From contig NZ_QLIS02000003.1 in assembly GCF_003574475.2 (NCBI RefSeq), positions 248,001 to 312,000 of the forward strand: a stretch of 64,000 bases of DNA, read 5' to 3'. This DNA is from Pseudofrancisella aestuarii. GTDB lineage: Bacteria > Pseudomonadota > Gammaproteobacteria > Francisellales > Francisellaceae. Positions 28,605 to 37,599 of this stretch are shown here, one piece after another. A program made the translations under genes and the position numbers. The notes beneath the pieces were generated by a model, which worked only from the letters and a program-made list of their open reading frames with translations, was not told the origin of the DNA and did not search any database. Position 1 is the stretch's first letter. Each line of letters starts with the position of its first letter.

Positions 28605-30068
28605 TTATATCGTTATAGCTCTAAGTTTTTTATTTAGATATGGTGATAAAGCAAATAATACTAAAGCAGCTACTAAACCTAATAAGGTAAAATAAATAAA
28701 AGCTTGGAAATAAGTGTCTATAGTTTCTGTTGGTGCTATTGAGCCAGCCTTTTGACTACCACTAATTAAAGCTCCAAAACTAGCTGCTAAGAAATTTGCA
28801 AAAGCAGAGCTTAAAACCCAGACTCCCATAAAAAATCCTACCATTTTCTTAGGAGCTACTGCACTAACCATAGCTAAACCTATCGGACCAATAAATAATT
28901 CTCCTGCCGCTTGTAACATATAACTTAAATTTATCCACCAAGATGAGATAAATCCCTCTTTAGCTGTTAATGAAATTGCTAAGACCAATACCAAAAATGA
29001 AGTACTCATAACTAACAAGCCTGTAGCGAACTTAGCAGGATATGCATTAGTATTATTTTTAAATCGTCTACCTAGCAAAGCATATATTGGACCAAAAAAT
29101 ATTATAAAAAATGGCTCCACTGACTGATACGCACTTGTAGGAATAACAAATCCAAGTATTTCTCTATTTACATTTCTCTCTGTAAAAACATTTAGCATCC
29201 CACCACTTTGTTGTAGCAGGATCATAAAAATCATATAAAAAAAGGTTAGAGTAACTGTAATATATATTCTGCTTCTATCATATTTTTCAGATTTAAAAAC
29301 AAAATAAGAAATTAGAAATAATGTAGATAAACCTATCAAATATAAAATTCTACTAGCCCATACTGGATAAACTAATAAAACAAAAACAAACAAAATTAGA
29401 CCACAAATAAATGTGCTTAAAATTACCCAAAAAGGATAATTATAGGCCGTTTTCTTTATATTGCTGGTTTTTATATCTTTATAGTGTTTGCCTCCTTTTA
29501 TAAAAATTACTAGTCCCACTAACATCCCAACACCCGCTACTCCAAATGCCAGATTCCAGCTGATTGCTATTGCAATATATGAGCACACTATTGGTGCAAT
29601 TATGGTTCCTAAATTCATCCCTATATATAGTAGAGTAAAACCTTCATTTCTTTTATACTCACTATTTACAAATAAGCTTCCAGTAATAGCCCCTATGCTT
29701 GGCTTGAATAACCCAGTTCCAACAATAACAAAGCTCAAACCAGAAAAAAAATAGTAGTTATGGCTATCTGGAACAATCATCACAAAATGGCCTAAAGCGA
29801 TAAGAGAAGCACCTATTATTATTGATCTATATTGCCCGATGTATTTATCAGCAATTAACCCACCAATTATAGGAGTTCCATAAACCATGGAAGCATAAGC
29901 CCCATAGATAAGGTATGCTTTAGCATCAGACATCCCAAAAAATTTAAATAAATATAGAATCAATAAAGCCGTAATACCATAGTAGCTAAATCTTTCCCAC
30001 AACCCTGTTAAGAATAGATAAACCATTCCTTTGGGAAATTTGGTTTGTGTCGGAGCTACCAATTCCAT
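28605..30068 (-). CDS. Proton-dependent oligopeptide transporter (POT/PTR2 family)
   Basis: A 487-residue integral membrane protein with 12 to 14 helices. The N-terminus FPKGMVYLFLTGLWERFSYYGITALLILYL contains the ExxERFxYYG-type signature used for proton coupling and peptide binding. A second family motif, GTGLFKPSIGAITG, is near residue 116-129. Likely imports di- and tripeptides with protons. The gene start overlaps the upstream PLP-enzyme gene by 13 bp, so expression is probably coupled and may serve sulfur amino-acid supply. Confidence 0.92.
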   Translation of the reverse strand: MELVAPTQTKFPKGMVYLFLTGLWERFSYYGITALLILYLFKFFGMSDAKAYLIYGAYASMVYGTPIIGGLIADKYIGQYRSIIIGASLIALGHFVMIVPDSHNYYFFSGLSFVIVGTGLFKPSIGAITGSLFVNSEYKRNEGFTLLYIGMNLGTIIAPIVCSYIAIAISWNLAFGVAGVGMLVGLVIFIKGGKHYKDIKTSNIKKTAYNYPFWVILSTFICGLILFVFVLLVYPVWASRILYLIGLSTLFLISYFVFKSEKYDRSRIYITVTLTFFYMIFMILLQQSGGMLNVFTERNVNREILGFVIPTSAYQSVEPFFIIFFGPIYALLGRRFKNNTNAYPAKFATGLLVMSTSFLVLVLAISLTAKEGFISSWWINLSYMLQAAGELFIGPIGLAMVSAVAPKKMVGFFMGVWVLSSAFANFLAASFGALISGSQKAGSIAPTETIDTYFQAFIYFTLLGLVAALVLFALSPYLNKKLRAITI

Positions 30069-31243
30069 GCTAGCTCTCCTCTAGCCTTTTCTAGCGCTTG
30101 ATCTAAATCATTTATTAAATCTTCTGGGCTCTCAATACCAATAGAAAGTCTAACTAAAGTATCTGTAATTCCATATTTTAAACGGGCTTCTCTTGGCATA
30201 GATGAATGAGACATAAGAGCGGGGATTGAAGATAAACTCTCAACCCCTCCTACACTCACTGTAATAAAAAACAGCTTTAATGATTCTAAAAATCTCTTTG
30301 CGGTATTAATATCTCCATTTAATTCTAAGCTTATAATACCTCCAAAGCCTTTCATCTGCTTTTTAGCAATTTCATGTGTTGGAGAACTCTCTAAACCAGG
30401 ATAATTAACTTCTTTAACTAAATCATGCTTATTTAACCATTTAGCTAAACGTAAAGCATTCTCATTATGCTGCTTCATTCTTAAAGCTAAAGTTTTTAAA
30501 CCCCTTGCAGCAAGAAAACTATCGAAAGGACCTGCCACAGCTCCTCCAGATATTTGAATGAATTTTATTTTCTCAATAAGTTCTGGATCATCTTTTACTA
30601 CAACTATCCCACCTATAACATCTGAATGCCCATTTATATATTTAGATGCTGAATGGACTACTATATCAGCCCCTAGAGAAATTGGTGTTTGGTTATATGG
30701 AGAAGCAAAAGTATTATCCACTGCTAATAATAAATTATGCTTTTTACAAAACTTACTAATTTCTCCAATATCGAGAACTTTAAGCAAAGGATTTGATGGG
30801 CTTTCTATCCACACAATACGAGTATTTTCTTGGACACTATTTTCTAACTGATCTAAATCATTAAAATCTAGATAAGTTACACTTAAACCACTAGTTTTCT
30901 TTTTAACTTCTTCAAACAAACGATATGTGCCTCCATAAATAGCATCAAAAGCTATGATGTGACTATTCACATCTAATATGTCAGCTACAGAATTTATCGC
31001 GGCCATGCCTGAAGCAAAAGCAAAAGCGGCTTTTCCATTCTCAAGCTCTGCAACAGCATTTTCATATTTAAGGCGACTTGGGTTGCCACATCTACTATAT
31101 TCAAAAGCCTTATACTCTCCCGGAGTTTCTTGACGATATATAGAAGTGGTATAAATTGGAGTCATGATAGCCCCAGTTGAATCTTCACCAGGATTACCAG
31201 CATGAACAGATAGTGTTTCAAAATGAGCTTTTTGTATAGTCAT
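30056..31243 (-). CDS. Cys/Met metabolism PLP-dependent enzyme (cystathionine gamma-synthase/lyase family)
   Basis: A 395-residue fold-type I PLP enzyme. The Schiff-base lysine is K201 in HSASKYINGHSD; SRCGNPSR (50-57) and FASGMAAI (76-83) form part of the substrate and cofactor site. Family members include cystathionine gamma-synthase, beta- and gamma-lyases and methionine gamma-lyase, which cannot be told apart reliably by eye. It is transcribed upstream of a peptide transporter and overlaps it. An inverted repeat occurs in its leader at 31279-31323. Confidence 0.88.
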   Translation of the reverse strand: MTIQKAHFETLSVHAGNPGEDSTGAIMTPIYTTSIYRQETPGEYKAFEYSRCGNPSRLKYENAVAELENGKAAFAFASGMAAINSVADILDVNSHIIAFDAIYGGTYRLFEEVKKKTSGLSVTYLDFNDLDQLENSVQENTRIVWIESPSNPLLKVLDIGEISKFCKKHNLLLAVDNTFASPYNQTPISLGADIVVHSASKYINGHSDVIGGIVVVKDDPELIEKIKFIQISGGAVAGPFDSFLAARGLKTLALRMKQHNENALRLAKWLNKHDLVKEVNYPGLESSPTHEIAKKQMKGFGGIISLELNGDINTAKRFLESLKLFFITVSVGGVESLSSIPALMSHSSMPREARLKYGITDTLVRLSIGIESPEDLINDLDQALEKARGELAWNW

Positions 31244-31278
31244 ATTATATTCCTCAAAGTTTTAGTTAAACAAAAAGC

Positions 31279-31323
31279 CTGCTAAAACGTAAAAGAAAAA
31301 TATAATACGAATCGCTTTAGCAG
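31279..31323 (-). promoter_or_regulatory. Inverted repeat in the leader of the Cys/Met PLP enzyme gene
   Basis: On the minus strand CTGCTAAAGCG and CGTTTTAGCAG pair as an 11-bp stem with one G-U pair and a 23-nt loop, followed by GCTTTTTG. The stem ends about 36 bp before the ATG. The loop contains TATTAT, which resembles a -10 box. It could be an attenuator-like hairpin or an operator around a promoter. No known SAM riboswitch core is visible. Confidence 0.4.
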
Positions 31324-31418
31324 AATTTATAAAGCGCTCGCAAGTTGAATTAAATCAGCGCTATGTTAAGACATCTTAAATGACTAAAAATTATGATCAA
31401 TACTTTTATAGCAATTTA

Positions 31419-32162
31419 TTATGAAAAAATATTCTTTGAAATACTCTTAACTAATTTTGTTCCTTTAAAAGGATTAAAGAAAATCGAACTCATTGATAAA
31501 TGATCAGCTCCTGCTTCAATATATTTCTGAGCATCTTCTAAAGTATAAATACCACCACCGCCTATGATAGTTATACTATTACCAAACTCTTTTCTAGCTT
31601 CCCTTACAGCTTTTAAAGAATACTCTTGTAATGGATAACCAGATATACCACCCTTATCAGTAGGGATTGTATTACAAAGATGAAAGGTTTTAATTCCAAC
31701 AGCTAGATATTCTTTTATTTTTTCATTTGCATCTATAGTTGGAGGAAATTTAACAATTAGATTTTTATCTTTTTTGAAAAGTTTTACATTCTCACTTGGA
31801 AAGTCACATATCTGAGCATTTGGACAGCCAATATTTATTTCTATATTTTTATTATTATTAAATCTTTCGGAGTTTAAAATATCTGCGAATTTCTGCCAAT
31901 CTCCCATCTCTAGAGCTGCTAGAGATATTATATCTTGAGCTCTCCTAGGAGGATTAATATTAGCTAAACCAGGATTTCTAAGTCCGATTTTATTTCTCCA
32001 AGCATTTTTATCTATTTTACGAATAGTCTTAATAGCCTGCTTGATAAGTCCTTTTCTTTGAGGAATTGTGAAGGAGCCATAAACGTTAGATGTACTTCTA
32101 AATTTTAAGTATTTTCCGAAGGGAGGAGAAACAATAATATTTTTTAGATTCTTATTTTGCAT
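31419..32162 (-). CDS. Dihydroorotate dehydrogenase-like FMN TIM-barrel protein
   Basis: A 247-residue short barrel. NIGCPNAQICDF (near 125-136) resembles the DHOD substrate loop. LIVKFPPTID supplies a lysine in a core strand, CNTIPTDKGGISGYPL resembles the 'T...GG.SG..L' FMN region of DHODs, and TIIGGGGI with the later DHLSMSS forms the C-terminal phosphate site. It is shorter than standard PyrD (about 340 residues) and lacks the N-terminal membrane helices, so it may not be the main pyrimidine enzyme. pyrF is encoded 1 kb away but not in an operon with it. Confidence 0.7.
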   Translation of the reverse strand: MQNKNLKNIIVSPPFGKYLKFRSTSNVYGSFTIPQRKGLIKQAIKTIRKIDKNAWRNKIGLRNPGLANINPPRRAQDIISLAALEMGDWQKFADILNSERFNNNKNIEINIGCPNAQICDFPSENVKLFKKDKNLIVKFPPTIDANEKIKEYLAVGIKTFHLCNTIPTDKGGISGYPLQEYSLKAVREARKEFGNSITIIGGGGIYTLEDAQKYIEAGADHLSMSSIFFNPFKGTKLVKSISKNIFS

Positions 32163-32330
32163 CTTAGCCTTGCTTATAAGCTGATATCATATGAGCTTAG
32201 AAAAGCATTTTAACATAAAAGTAAGATAACAACACACTCTTAATAACCTAAAGGTTGAAAACCCCCAATTTATAAAATAGACTCTACAAGCATTAAAAAA
32301 ATATATTAGCTATTAAGGGGACTATTACTT

Positions 32331-33155
32331 ATGCATAAACTAACACAACAAGGTCAAGAGGCTATTGTAGAAATAGCAAGTCGCTATGGCCTAAGTCAAG
32401 AAACCGTATTACATATGCTAGACAGTGTAATAACTGGTGGTGGAGTAATGGCTCAATTCAACTGTCCTGAATTAGGTGGTAATGGACAATGGATGCAAGG
32501 TGGCATGACTATGGTTGGTGATATGTTCAACTATGGGCTAAAAGCAACTGTTGATAGTCTATGTACTGAACTTTCCAATTTAGCTGCTAACCACCAAGTT
32601 TATGAAAAAGCTGTAAGTAAATCCTCTCATAATAGCAACAACTGGTGGCCCGCAGAACTAGGTTTTCCAAACTCTACTGGTGCACAAAATAATATCCGTT
32701 ATGCATACTTTGCTAATGCTAATAGACTAGTCATTGATATTAATAATGAAATAAAAATTTATAATACCCTAGACCACCAAATTAATGGTGTATCACAACA
32801 ACAAGGCTCTCCAGCAACTTTTACTAGCCAATATGGTACTGTTAATATTTCATCTCTACCTATAGTTAGTATAAATGGTCAGAAAACAAGCTTAGAGAAA
32901 AGTAACCCTTCTGAAAATATATCAAAGCCTATAGAAGAAATAATAAATAACAATAAAATAAAAAATCACCATTCTTTAGTCGAAGATATAAAAACACCTA
33001 ACTCAACTATTGAAGAAAAATCTTCACAAAATAGTCTTCTTACTAGTAACGAGATAATCTCTCTGATAGAACAGTTAGGAAAACTTAAGGACGCTGGTAT
33101 CTTGACTGAGGAAGAGTTTAATAATAAAAAAACTGAACTTCTGAGTAGAATTTAA
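32331..33155 (+). CDS. SHOCT-domain protein of unknown function
   Basis: A 274-residue cytoplasmic protein with no signal peptide. The first 130 residues include a helical start (QGQEAIVEIASRYGLSQETV) and a Gly/Met-rich centre with ELGGNGQWMQGGM. Low-complexity Asn/Ser/Lys sequence follows (about 190-240). The last 30 residues (LGKLKDAGILTEEEFNNKK) form a SHOCT motif, a short C-terminal helix pair with 'L..L.d.GilTeeEF...K'. Such motifs are thought to mediate oligomerisation. The role is unknown. The ATG is preceded by an AAGGGG site. Confidence 0.75.
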   Translation: MHKLTQQGQEAIVEIASRYGLSQETVLHMLDSVITGGGVMAQFNCPELGGNGQWMQGGMTMVGDMFNYGLKATVDSLCTELSNLAANHQVYEKAVSKSSHNSNNWWPAELGFPNSTGAQNNIRYAYFANANRLVIDINNEIKIYNTLDHQINGVSQQQGSPATFTSQYGTVNISSLPIVSINGQKTSLEKSNPSENISKPIEEIINNNKIKNHHSLVEDIKTPNSTIEEKSSQNSLLTSNEIISLIEQLGKLKDAGILTEEEFNNKKTELLSRI

Positions 33156-33187
33156 ATACTCTAAATCTAAAATAATAAAGCTATATT

Positions 33188-33820
33188 TTAAAAATCATAT
33201 TTTGATAGCTTTTCTAAAATATTATCTGCTTTAAGAAGAGGTCTACCTACTATAATATAATCAACTTCCAACTCTTTTGCTTTTTGTGGAGTCAATGCAT
33301 TAAAATGATCGTCTGAGGAATCTTCTTCAAGCCTTACACCTGGAACATATAGCTTAACCTCTTTACCAAACTTTTTACGCACATCTGCTACTAGAAATGG
33401 ATGACAAATAAAATTACGAACACCTAGATTAAAACATCTTTCAAACTTTTCTAAAGAATCCTCTTTATCAAAATCAGCATCACTACTAAGTGTGATAACT
33501 GCTAAGGCAATAGCATTAGTTTTAGCAGTAATCGCTGCCTTAATCATCTTGTCACTAGCTGTGCCATGAAAGGTAAAATATTTAAGATTTTTAATTGAGT
33601 TTGAATAATTCTCAATAGCTGTAGCAACAGTATTTGGAATGTCATGAAATTTAAAGTCTAAGAATATGTCTTTATCTCCAACAAGCTTATTTATCTCATC
33701 AAATGATAAGGTAGAGCATAAAATATGCCCTATTTTCACACAATCAACATGCTTAGCAATAGTTGATGTTTTTTCTAATTCTGACTCAGATATACCATCA
33801 GCAGAGAACATAATTTTCAT
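33188..33820 (-). CDS. pyrF: Orotidine 5'-phosphate decarboxylase
   Basis: Final step of UMP synthesis. The 210-residue barrel has the catalytic charge network D55-K57-D60 in LDFKFHDIPNT, VTLS near 97, and a C-terminal phosphate-binding YIIVGRPL. It lacks the longer loops of the E. coli enzyme and is nearer the short form. Convergent with the SHOCT gene, with a 32-bp gap. Confidence 0.9.
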   Translation of the reverse strand: MKIMFSADGISESELEKTSTIAKHVDCVKIGHILCSTLSFDEINKLVGDKDIFLDFKFHDIPNTVATAIENYSNSIKNLKYFTFHGTASDKMIKAAITAKTNAIALAVITLSSDADFDKEDSLEKFERCFNLGVRNFICHPFLVADVRKKFGKEVKLYVPGVRLEEDSSDDHFNALTPQKAKELEVDYIIVGRPLLKADNILEKLSKYDF

Positions 33821-33957
33821 AATAAAAACTCTTAGTTTTTGAGGTTTAAATTAAATTTACTAAATATAGTAAACCACATTTTGTTACATCCTGATAGGAT
33901 CAGTATACAAACGGCTCAAATAATAAAAAATATAAAGAGTTAAGTCAACCTTAATAT

Positions 33958-34329
33958 TTAAGAGAACCATCTTCTGATACCTTCCATAGCAGCAGGAGCC
34001 ATAAATTCAGTATCATTAAAATCAAACCATTTAATTTCAGAAATTTCTGCACATGGTTTTATTTCTTGATCTATATTGCCTGTAAAGCACTCTAATATAA
34101 CCGTATCTGTCCTATCATGATTATCTGTAATAGTTTTACCTAAATACGTTAAACTTTCTGGAGGCATATTTAAATTAAGCTCTTCTTTTAACTCTCTTAT
34201 AAGAGTCTCTTTTGGTTCTTCACCTTGTTCAATTTTACCACCAGGGCAATACCAGATTGTGTTATCTCTAACTCGTACAAGCAGAATCTTATTATCTTCA
34301 ACAGCTAGAAGAGCAGAACAATAGATCAT
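33958..34329 (-). CDS. Nudix hydrolase
   Basis: A 123-residue single Nudix domain. The box runs from G31 to about residue 53 with G31, E37, R45, E46, E49 and E50 in the standard GX5EX7REUXEE spacing; these glutamates bind Mg. Members hydrolyse nucleoside diphosphates linked to another group. The size is near MutT, but the substrate cannot be deduced. Confidence 0.88.
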   Translation of the reverse strand: MIYCSALLAVEDNKILLVRVRDNTIWYCPGGKIEQGEEPKETLIRELKEELNLNMPPESLTYLGKTITDNHDRTDTVILECFTGNIDQEIKPCAEISEIKWFDFNDTEFMAPAAMEGIRRWFS

Positions 34330-34458
34330 ATAAAATCTTAATATGCTTTTTAATAAAAGATATGATTACAAAAAAATAAAAATATCTCTACCCAAAAACA
34401 TTGTCCAATATTTCTTAATCAAATATACTGACTAAAACTTTTCCATAGATTTTATAAT

Positions 34459-35112
34459 ATGAATATTGTCGAATATGCTAAAACTCGTTATACAACAAAA
34501 GCTTATGACCCTTCAAGAAAACTTACTAATGAACAAATCCAGCAAATAAAAGATATTCTTAGATTTACTCCATCTAGTGTAAACTCTCAACCTTGGCATT
34601 TTATATTAGCTACTTCAGATGAAGCAAAAGCTAAAATTGCTAAATCTGCTGAGAATATCCACCCTAAAAATGTAGTTAATATTAAAGATGCTGCTTTAGT
34701 TATTGTTCTTTGCCTAAGAACTGATATTAGTGATGGCTATTTAGAAGAACTATTAGCTCAAGAAAGAAAAGATGGTAGATTCCCTTCTGCTGAGTTTGAA
34801 AAACTACAAGAAGCTGCTCGTAGAAAGTTTACCTCTCTACATAAATATAATCCCAAAGACCTTAAACACTGGGCTGAAAAACAAGTCTACATAAGTTTAG
34901 GTGCTATTTTACTTGGTCTAGCTGCTTTAGAAATAAATGCTACTCCAATGGAAGGTATTGAACCTCATATCATAGATGAAGAATTTAATTTAAAAGAAAA
35001 AGGTTTCTCAGCTTCTGTGGTTGTAACTGCTGGCTACAGTTCAGAAGATGATTTTAATGCCAAATTGCCTAAATCTAGACTTCCTGAAGAAAAGATTTTT
35101 ACGGAAATTTAA
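34459..35112 (+). CDS. NAD(P)H nitroreductase, NfsB-like
   Basis: A 217-residue FMN-binding oxidoreductase. RYTTKAYDP near residue 10, TPSSVNSQPWHF near 37-48 and the C-terminal GIEPHIID and PKSRLP segments are the FMN-contacting motifs of the NfsB/FMN reductase I group. These flavoproteins reduce nitroaromatics and quinones with NAD(P)H. The gene lies 41 bp before lldD in the same direction, so the two flavoenzymes may share a transcript. Confidence 0.87.
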   Translation: MNIVEYAKTRYTTKAYDPSRKLTNEQIQQIKDILRFTPSSVNSQPWHFILATSDEAKAKIAKSAENIHPKNVVNIKDAALVIVLCLRTDISDGYLEELLAQERKDGRFPSAEFEKLQEAARRKFTSLHKYNPKDLKHWAEKQVYISLGAILLGLAALEINATPMEGIEPHIIDEEFNLKEKGFSASVVVTAGYSSEDDFNAKLPKSRLPEEKIFTEI

Positions 35113-35153
35113 CCCGATACTTAATACCCTTAAATCACATTGGAGATGATTCG

Positions 35154-36308
35154 ATGAGTAGTAATTTAGAGAAAATTACATCAATAGCAGATATGCGTAA
35201 AATATATCACCGTAGAGTTCCTAAAATGTTTGTTGACTATTGTGAGTCAGGCTCATGGAAAGAACAAACTTTAGAGAGTAATCAAAAAGATTTTGGCAAA
35301 TATCTATTTAAACAAAAAGTACTTACAGATATACAAGAACGTTCTCTAAAAACAAAAATACTAGGTCAAGAATTCAATATGCCACTAATGTTCGCTCCAA
35401 CTGGTTTACTTGGAATGCAACATGCTGATGGCGAAATTCATGCTGCTCGAGCTGCTGAAAAGTTTGGTATTCCTTATATTATGTCAACCATGTCTATCTG
35501 CTCTATAGAAGAGGTTGCTAAACATACTACTAAGCCTTTTTGGTTCCAGCTATACATGATGAAAGACAGAAAATTTATGGCTAATCTAATAGCTAGAGCA
35601 AAAGATGCTGGCTGTAGCACACTAGTTTTAACAGCCGATTTACAAATGATTGGCGAGCGCCACGTTGATGTGAAAAATGGTATGACCGTGCCACCGAAAC
35701 CAACTATTAAAAACCTAATTAACATAAGCACGAAAACCCGCTGGTGTTTAGGTATGTTAAAAACAAAAAACAGAACCTTTGGAAATATAGCAAATCATAT
35801 TGAAAATGCTAATAATCTAGCATCCTTAGGTAAGTGGACAAGTGAGCAGTTTGATTTAAGCTTAAATTGGCGTGATGTTGAATGGGTCAAAAATCAATGG
35901 GATGGTCCTATGATTATTAAAGGAATTATGGATATTGAAGATGCAATCCTCGCTCAAAATACTGGAGCAGAAGGGATTGTTGTATCAAACCATGGAGGTC
36001 GCCAATTAGATGGAGCTCCTTCAAGCATCTCTGTATTAGAAGAAATCGTTGATGCTGTTGATAGCAAACTTGAGGTTATTATAGATAGTGGAATTCGCTC
36101 AGGACAAGATTTGCTTAAGGCAAAAGCTCTAGGTGCAAAAGCTGGAATGATAGGTAAAGCACTAAATTATGGTATCGGAGCTTATGGAGAAAAAGGAGCC
36201 CAAAGAGTATTAGAAATTTTCTATCAAGAAATGGATAAAACTATGGCATTTTGTGGCCATACTGATATTAATCAAGTAAATAAATCTATATTAATAAAAC
36301 CTCATTAG
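35154..36308 (+). CDS. lldD: FMN-dependent L-lactate dehydrogenase
   Basis: A 384-residue alpha-hydroxy-acid oxidase fold. The active-site base H280 and substrate arginine R283 lie in SNHGGRQLDG, a signature of the family. The N-terminal MFVDYCESGSWKEQTL and the FMN phosphate region DSGIRSGQDLLKA near 315-327 also fit. It most resembles membrane-associated L-lactate dehydrogenase, feeding electrons to the quinone pool, which would suit the cytochrome bd oxidase encoded later. Related 2-hydroxyacid oxidases remain possible. Confidence 0.88.
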   Translation: MSSNLEKITSIADMRKIYHRRVPKMFVDYCESGSWKEQTLESNQKDFGKYLFKQKVLTDIQERSLKTKILGQEFNMPLMFAPTGLLGMQHADGEIHAARAAEKFGIPYIMSTMSICSIEEVAKHTTKPFWFQLYMMKDRKFMANLIARAKDAGCSTLVLTADLQMIGERHVDVKNGMTVPPKPTIKNLINISTKTRWCLGMLKTKNRTFGNIANHIENANNLASLGKWTSEQFDLSLNWRDVEWVKNQWDGPMIIKGIMDIEDAILAQNTGAEGIVVSNHGGRQLDGAPSSISVLEEIVDAVDSKLEVIIDSGIRSGQDLLKAKALGAKAGMIGKALNYGIGAYGEKGAQRVLEIFYQEMDKTMAFCGHTDINQVNKSILIKPH

Positions 36309-36314
36309 TAAACT

Positions 36315-37007
36315 TTATTTACTTAACCATTTAAATGATTTTTTAAGAAAATTTACTGCATTATTTTCAACATTTTTTCCATGAGCTATAACAATTCTTT
36401 CTGGATTCCAACTCAATATTCTATCGAAACATTTACGAGCCTTTCTTTTACCAAAGAAAAATGATAGTCTCCAATCTATTGGAGTTTTGCCATTAGGTGC
36501 TACAATACCTGAAAACTTAGCTATTATTTTTTTAATTCCAGAAAAATAATTCTCATCAAAGTTCTCAATTAAGTCTGTAAGTATAAGCGTTTTAGATGCT
36601 TTATGAAAAAATACAACTTCTTCCATAATACTGCTACCTTTAAAAATTAATTGACCAATCTCATCCTCCCAATCAACTTCAGGAAAGTCTTTTAGATCTG
36701 CAGTAAATTTTATATCTTTTCTTTTTTTTCTAAGTCCTGGAGAAGCATATACTTTTGCATCAGGAAAAAGTTTTATCCAATCTTGTAAAAAAAGGTGATG
36801 TATTTTGTTTGGAGATATTAAATATTTTACATTTCCAAGTTTAGAAACTTCTTGTAATAATTCAGACTTTGGCTTAATTGGTGAATGGATAAACAGGTCA
36901 CCATTTTTAAGTCTCATAACAGTCATTCTTGTAGTATATGGAATTGTAAAAAAAGGGACTGCATCTCCATCTGAGATCCATATATTTTCTGATAACTCTC
37001 TTAACAT
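36315..37007 (-). CDS. DUF4336 (metallo-beta-lactamase-like) protein
   Basis: A 230-residue protein beginning MLRELSENIWISDGDAVPF and continuing with TRMTVMRLKNGDLFIHSPIK, the pattern of the DUF4336 family. Its fold resembles the metallo-beta-lactamase superfamily. ISPNKIHHLFLQDW (84-97) holds two histidines where the HxHxDH motif normally stands, LTDLIEN supplies an Asp, and IVIAHGK near the C-terminus a late His. The ligand set is therefore partial. Function unknown. Two bp downstream of the small membrane protein gene. Confidence 0.75.
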   Translation of the reverse strand: MLRELSENIWISDGDAVPFFTIPYTTRMTVMRLKNGDLFIHSPIKPKSELLQEVSKLGNVKYLISPNKIHHLFLQDWIKLFPDAKVYASPGLRKKRKDIKFTADLKDFPEVDWEDEIGQLIFKGSSIMEEVVFFHKASKTLILTDLIENFDENYFSGIKKIIAKFSGIVAPNGKTPIDWRLSFFFGKRKARKCFDRILSWNPERIVIAHGKNVENNAVNFLKKSFKWLSK

Positions 37008-37009
37008 GA

Positions 37010-37345
37010 TTATCTAGTCAAATAATCTAATATCCCTGCACAGATAACATATTGAATTAGGTGTAAAAGTATAAGGACAACAACCATTGGTATAACTAAT
37101 AGCTTCTTATTTTTGCCAAATGCTACAAATATTATCGCAAAAAGCATTGGAACATAACAAGCAAGCTCAGTTGCACCATATACGGTTGTCCATACAAATC
37201 CATTTGCGTGTAAAAGGTTGTAAACACTATCAGATGATGTCAAAAATACTGTTGCATAGCCTAGGAAAATACCTGCAACAAACCAAAATATTACTAAAAA
37301 TAAAATCTTTAGAAAGTAATCAAGTAATACATATGCTTTTTTCAT
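37010..37345 (-). CDS. Small three-helix membrane protein, hypothetical
   Basis: A 111-residue protein with three predicted transmembrane helices at about 10-32, 52-76 and 83-104. Short basic ends flank the first and second. I do not recognise the family. It shares the minus strand with the DUF4336 gene, which starts 2 bp after it ends, so the two very likely act or are made together. It is the last gene before the retron. Confidence 0.65.
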   Translation of the reverse strand: MKKAYVLLDYFLKILFLVIFWFVAGIFLGYATVFLTSSDSVYNLLHANGFVWTTVYGATELACYVPMLFAIIFVAFGKNKKLLVIPMVVVLILLHLIQYVICAGILDYLTR

Positions 37346-37565
37346 ATTTTAAATCCCATATTTCTTCTAAAATCTAAATAACTTAGAAAATAAAACTGTT
37401 TAAAGATTAAACTAGAAGGTTAATTGTTTCAATATAAAGTATCTCTTTAAGAGATAATATCTAAGAGCAGAATACTAAACTTTAAAATAATTAATTATTA
37501 TCAAATATCTTAAACTCTCATCAGATCTCTTTTTATTAGAAGAATTTATAAACAAAAATTTTATA
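37346..37565. other. AT-rich intergenic spacer upstream of the retron
   Basis: No credible gene is seen. It contains the inverted repeat listed at 37440-37456 and should hold the promoter for the minus-strand gene pair at 36315-37345. Confidence 0.5.
37440..37456. repeat. Short palindrome upstream of the retron
   Basis: TATCTCTT and AAGAGATA are perfect inverted copies separated by one T. It lies between the small membrane protein gene and the retron promoter. Could be a protein-binding site; no T run follows on either strand. Confidence 0.45.
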
Positions 37566-37593
37566 TTGACAACTTAGGATAGTTATATATAAT
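37566..37593 (+). promoter_or_regulatory. Strong sigma-70 promoter of the retron noncoding RNA
   Basis: A perfect -35 TTGACA (37566-37571) and a perfect -10 TATAAT (37588-37593) are separated by 16 bp. The transcript would start near 37600, just before the proposed a1 segment. Confidence 0.82.
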
Positions 37594-37599
37594 CGTCTA

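Noticed and set aside
31244-31418. SAM riboswitch before the Cys/Met PLP enzyme.
   Set aside because: No SAM-I, SAM-II or SAH core sequence can be found; only a simple hairpin is present.
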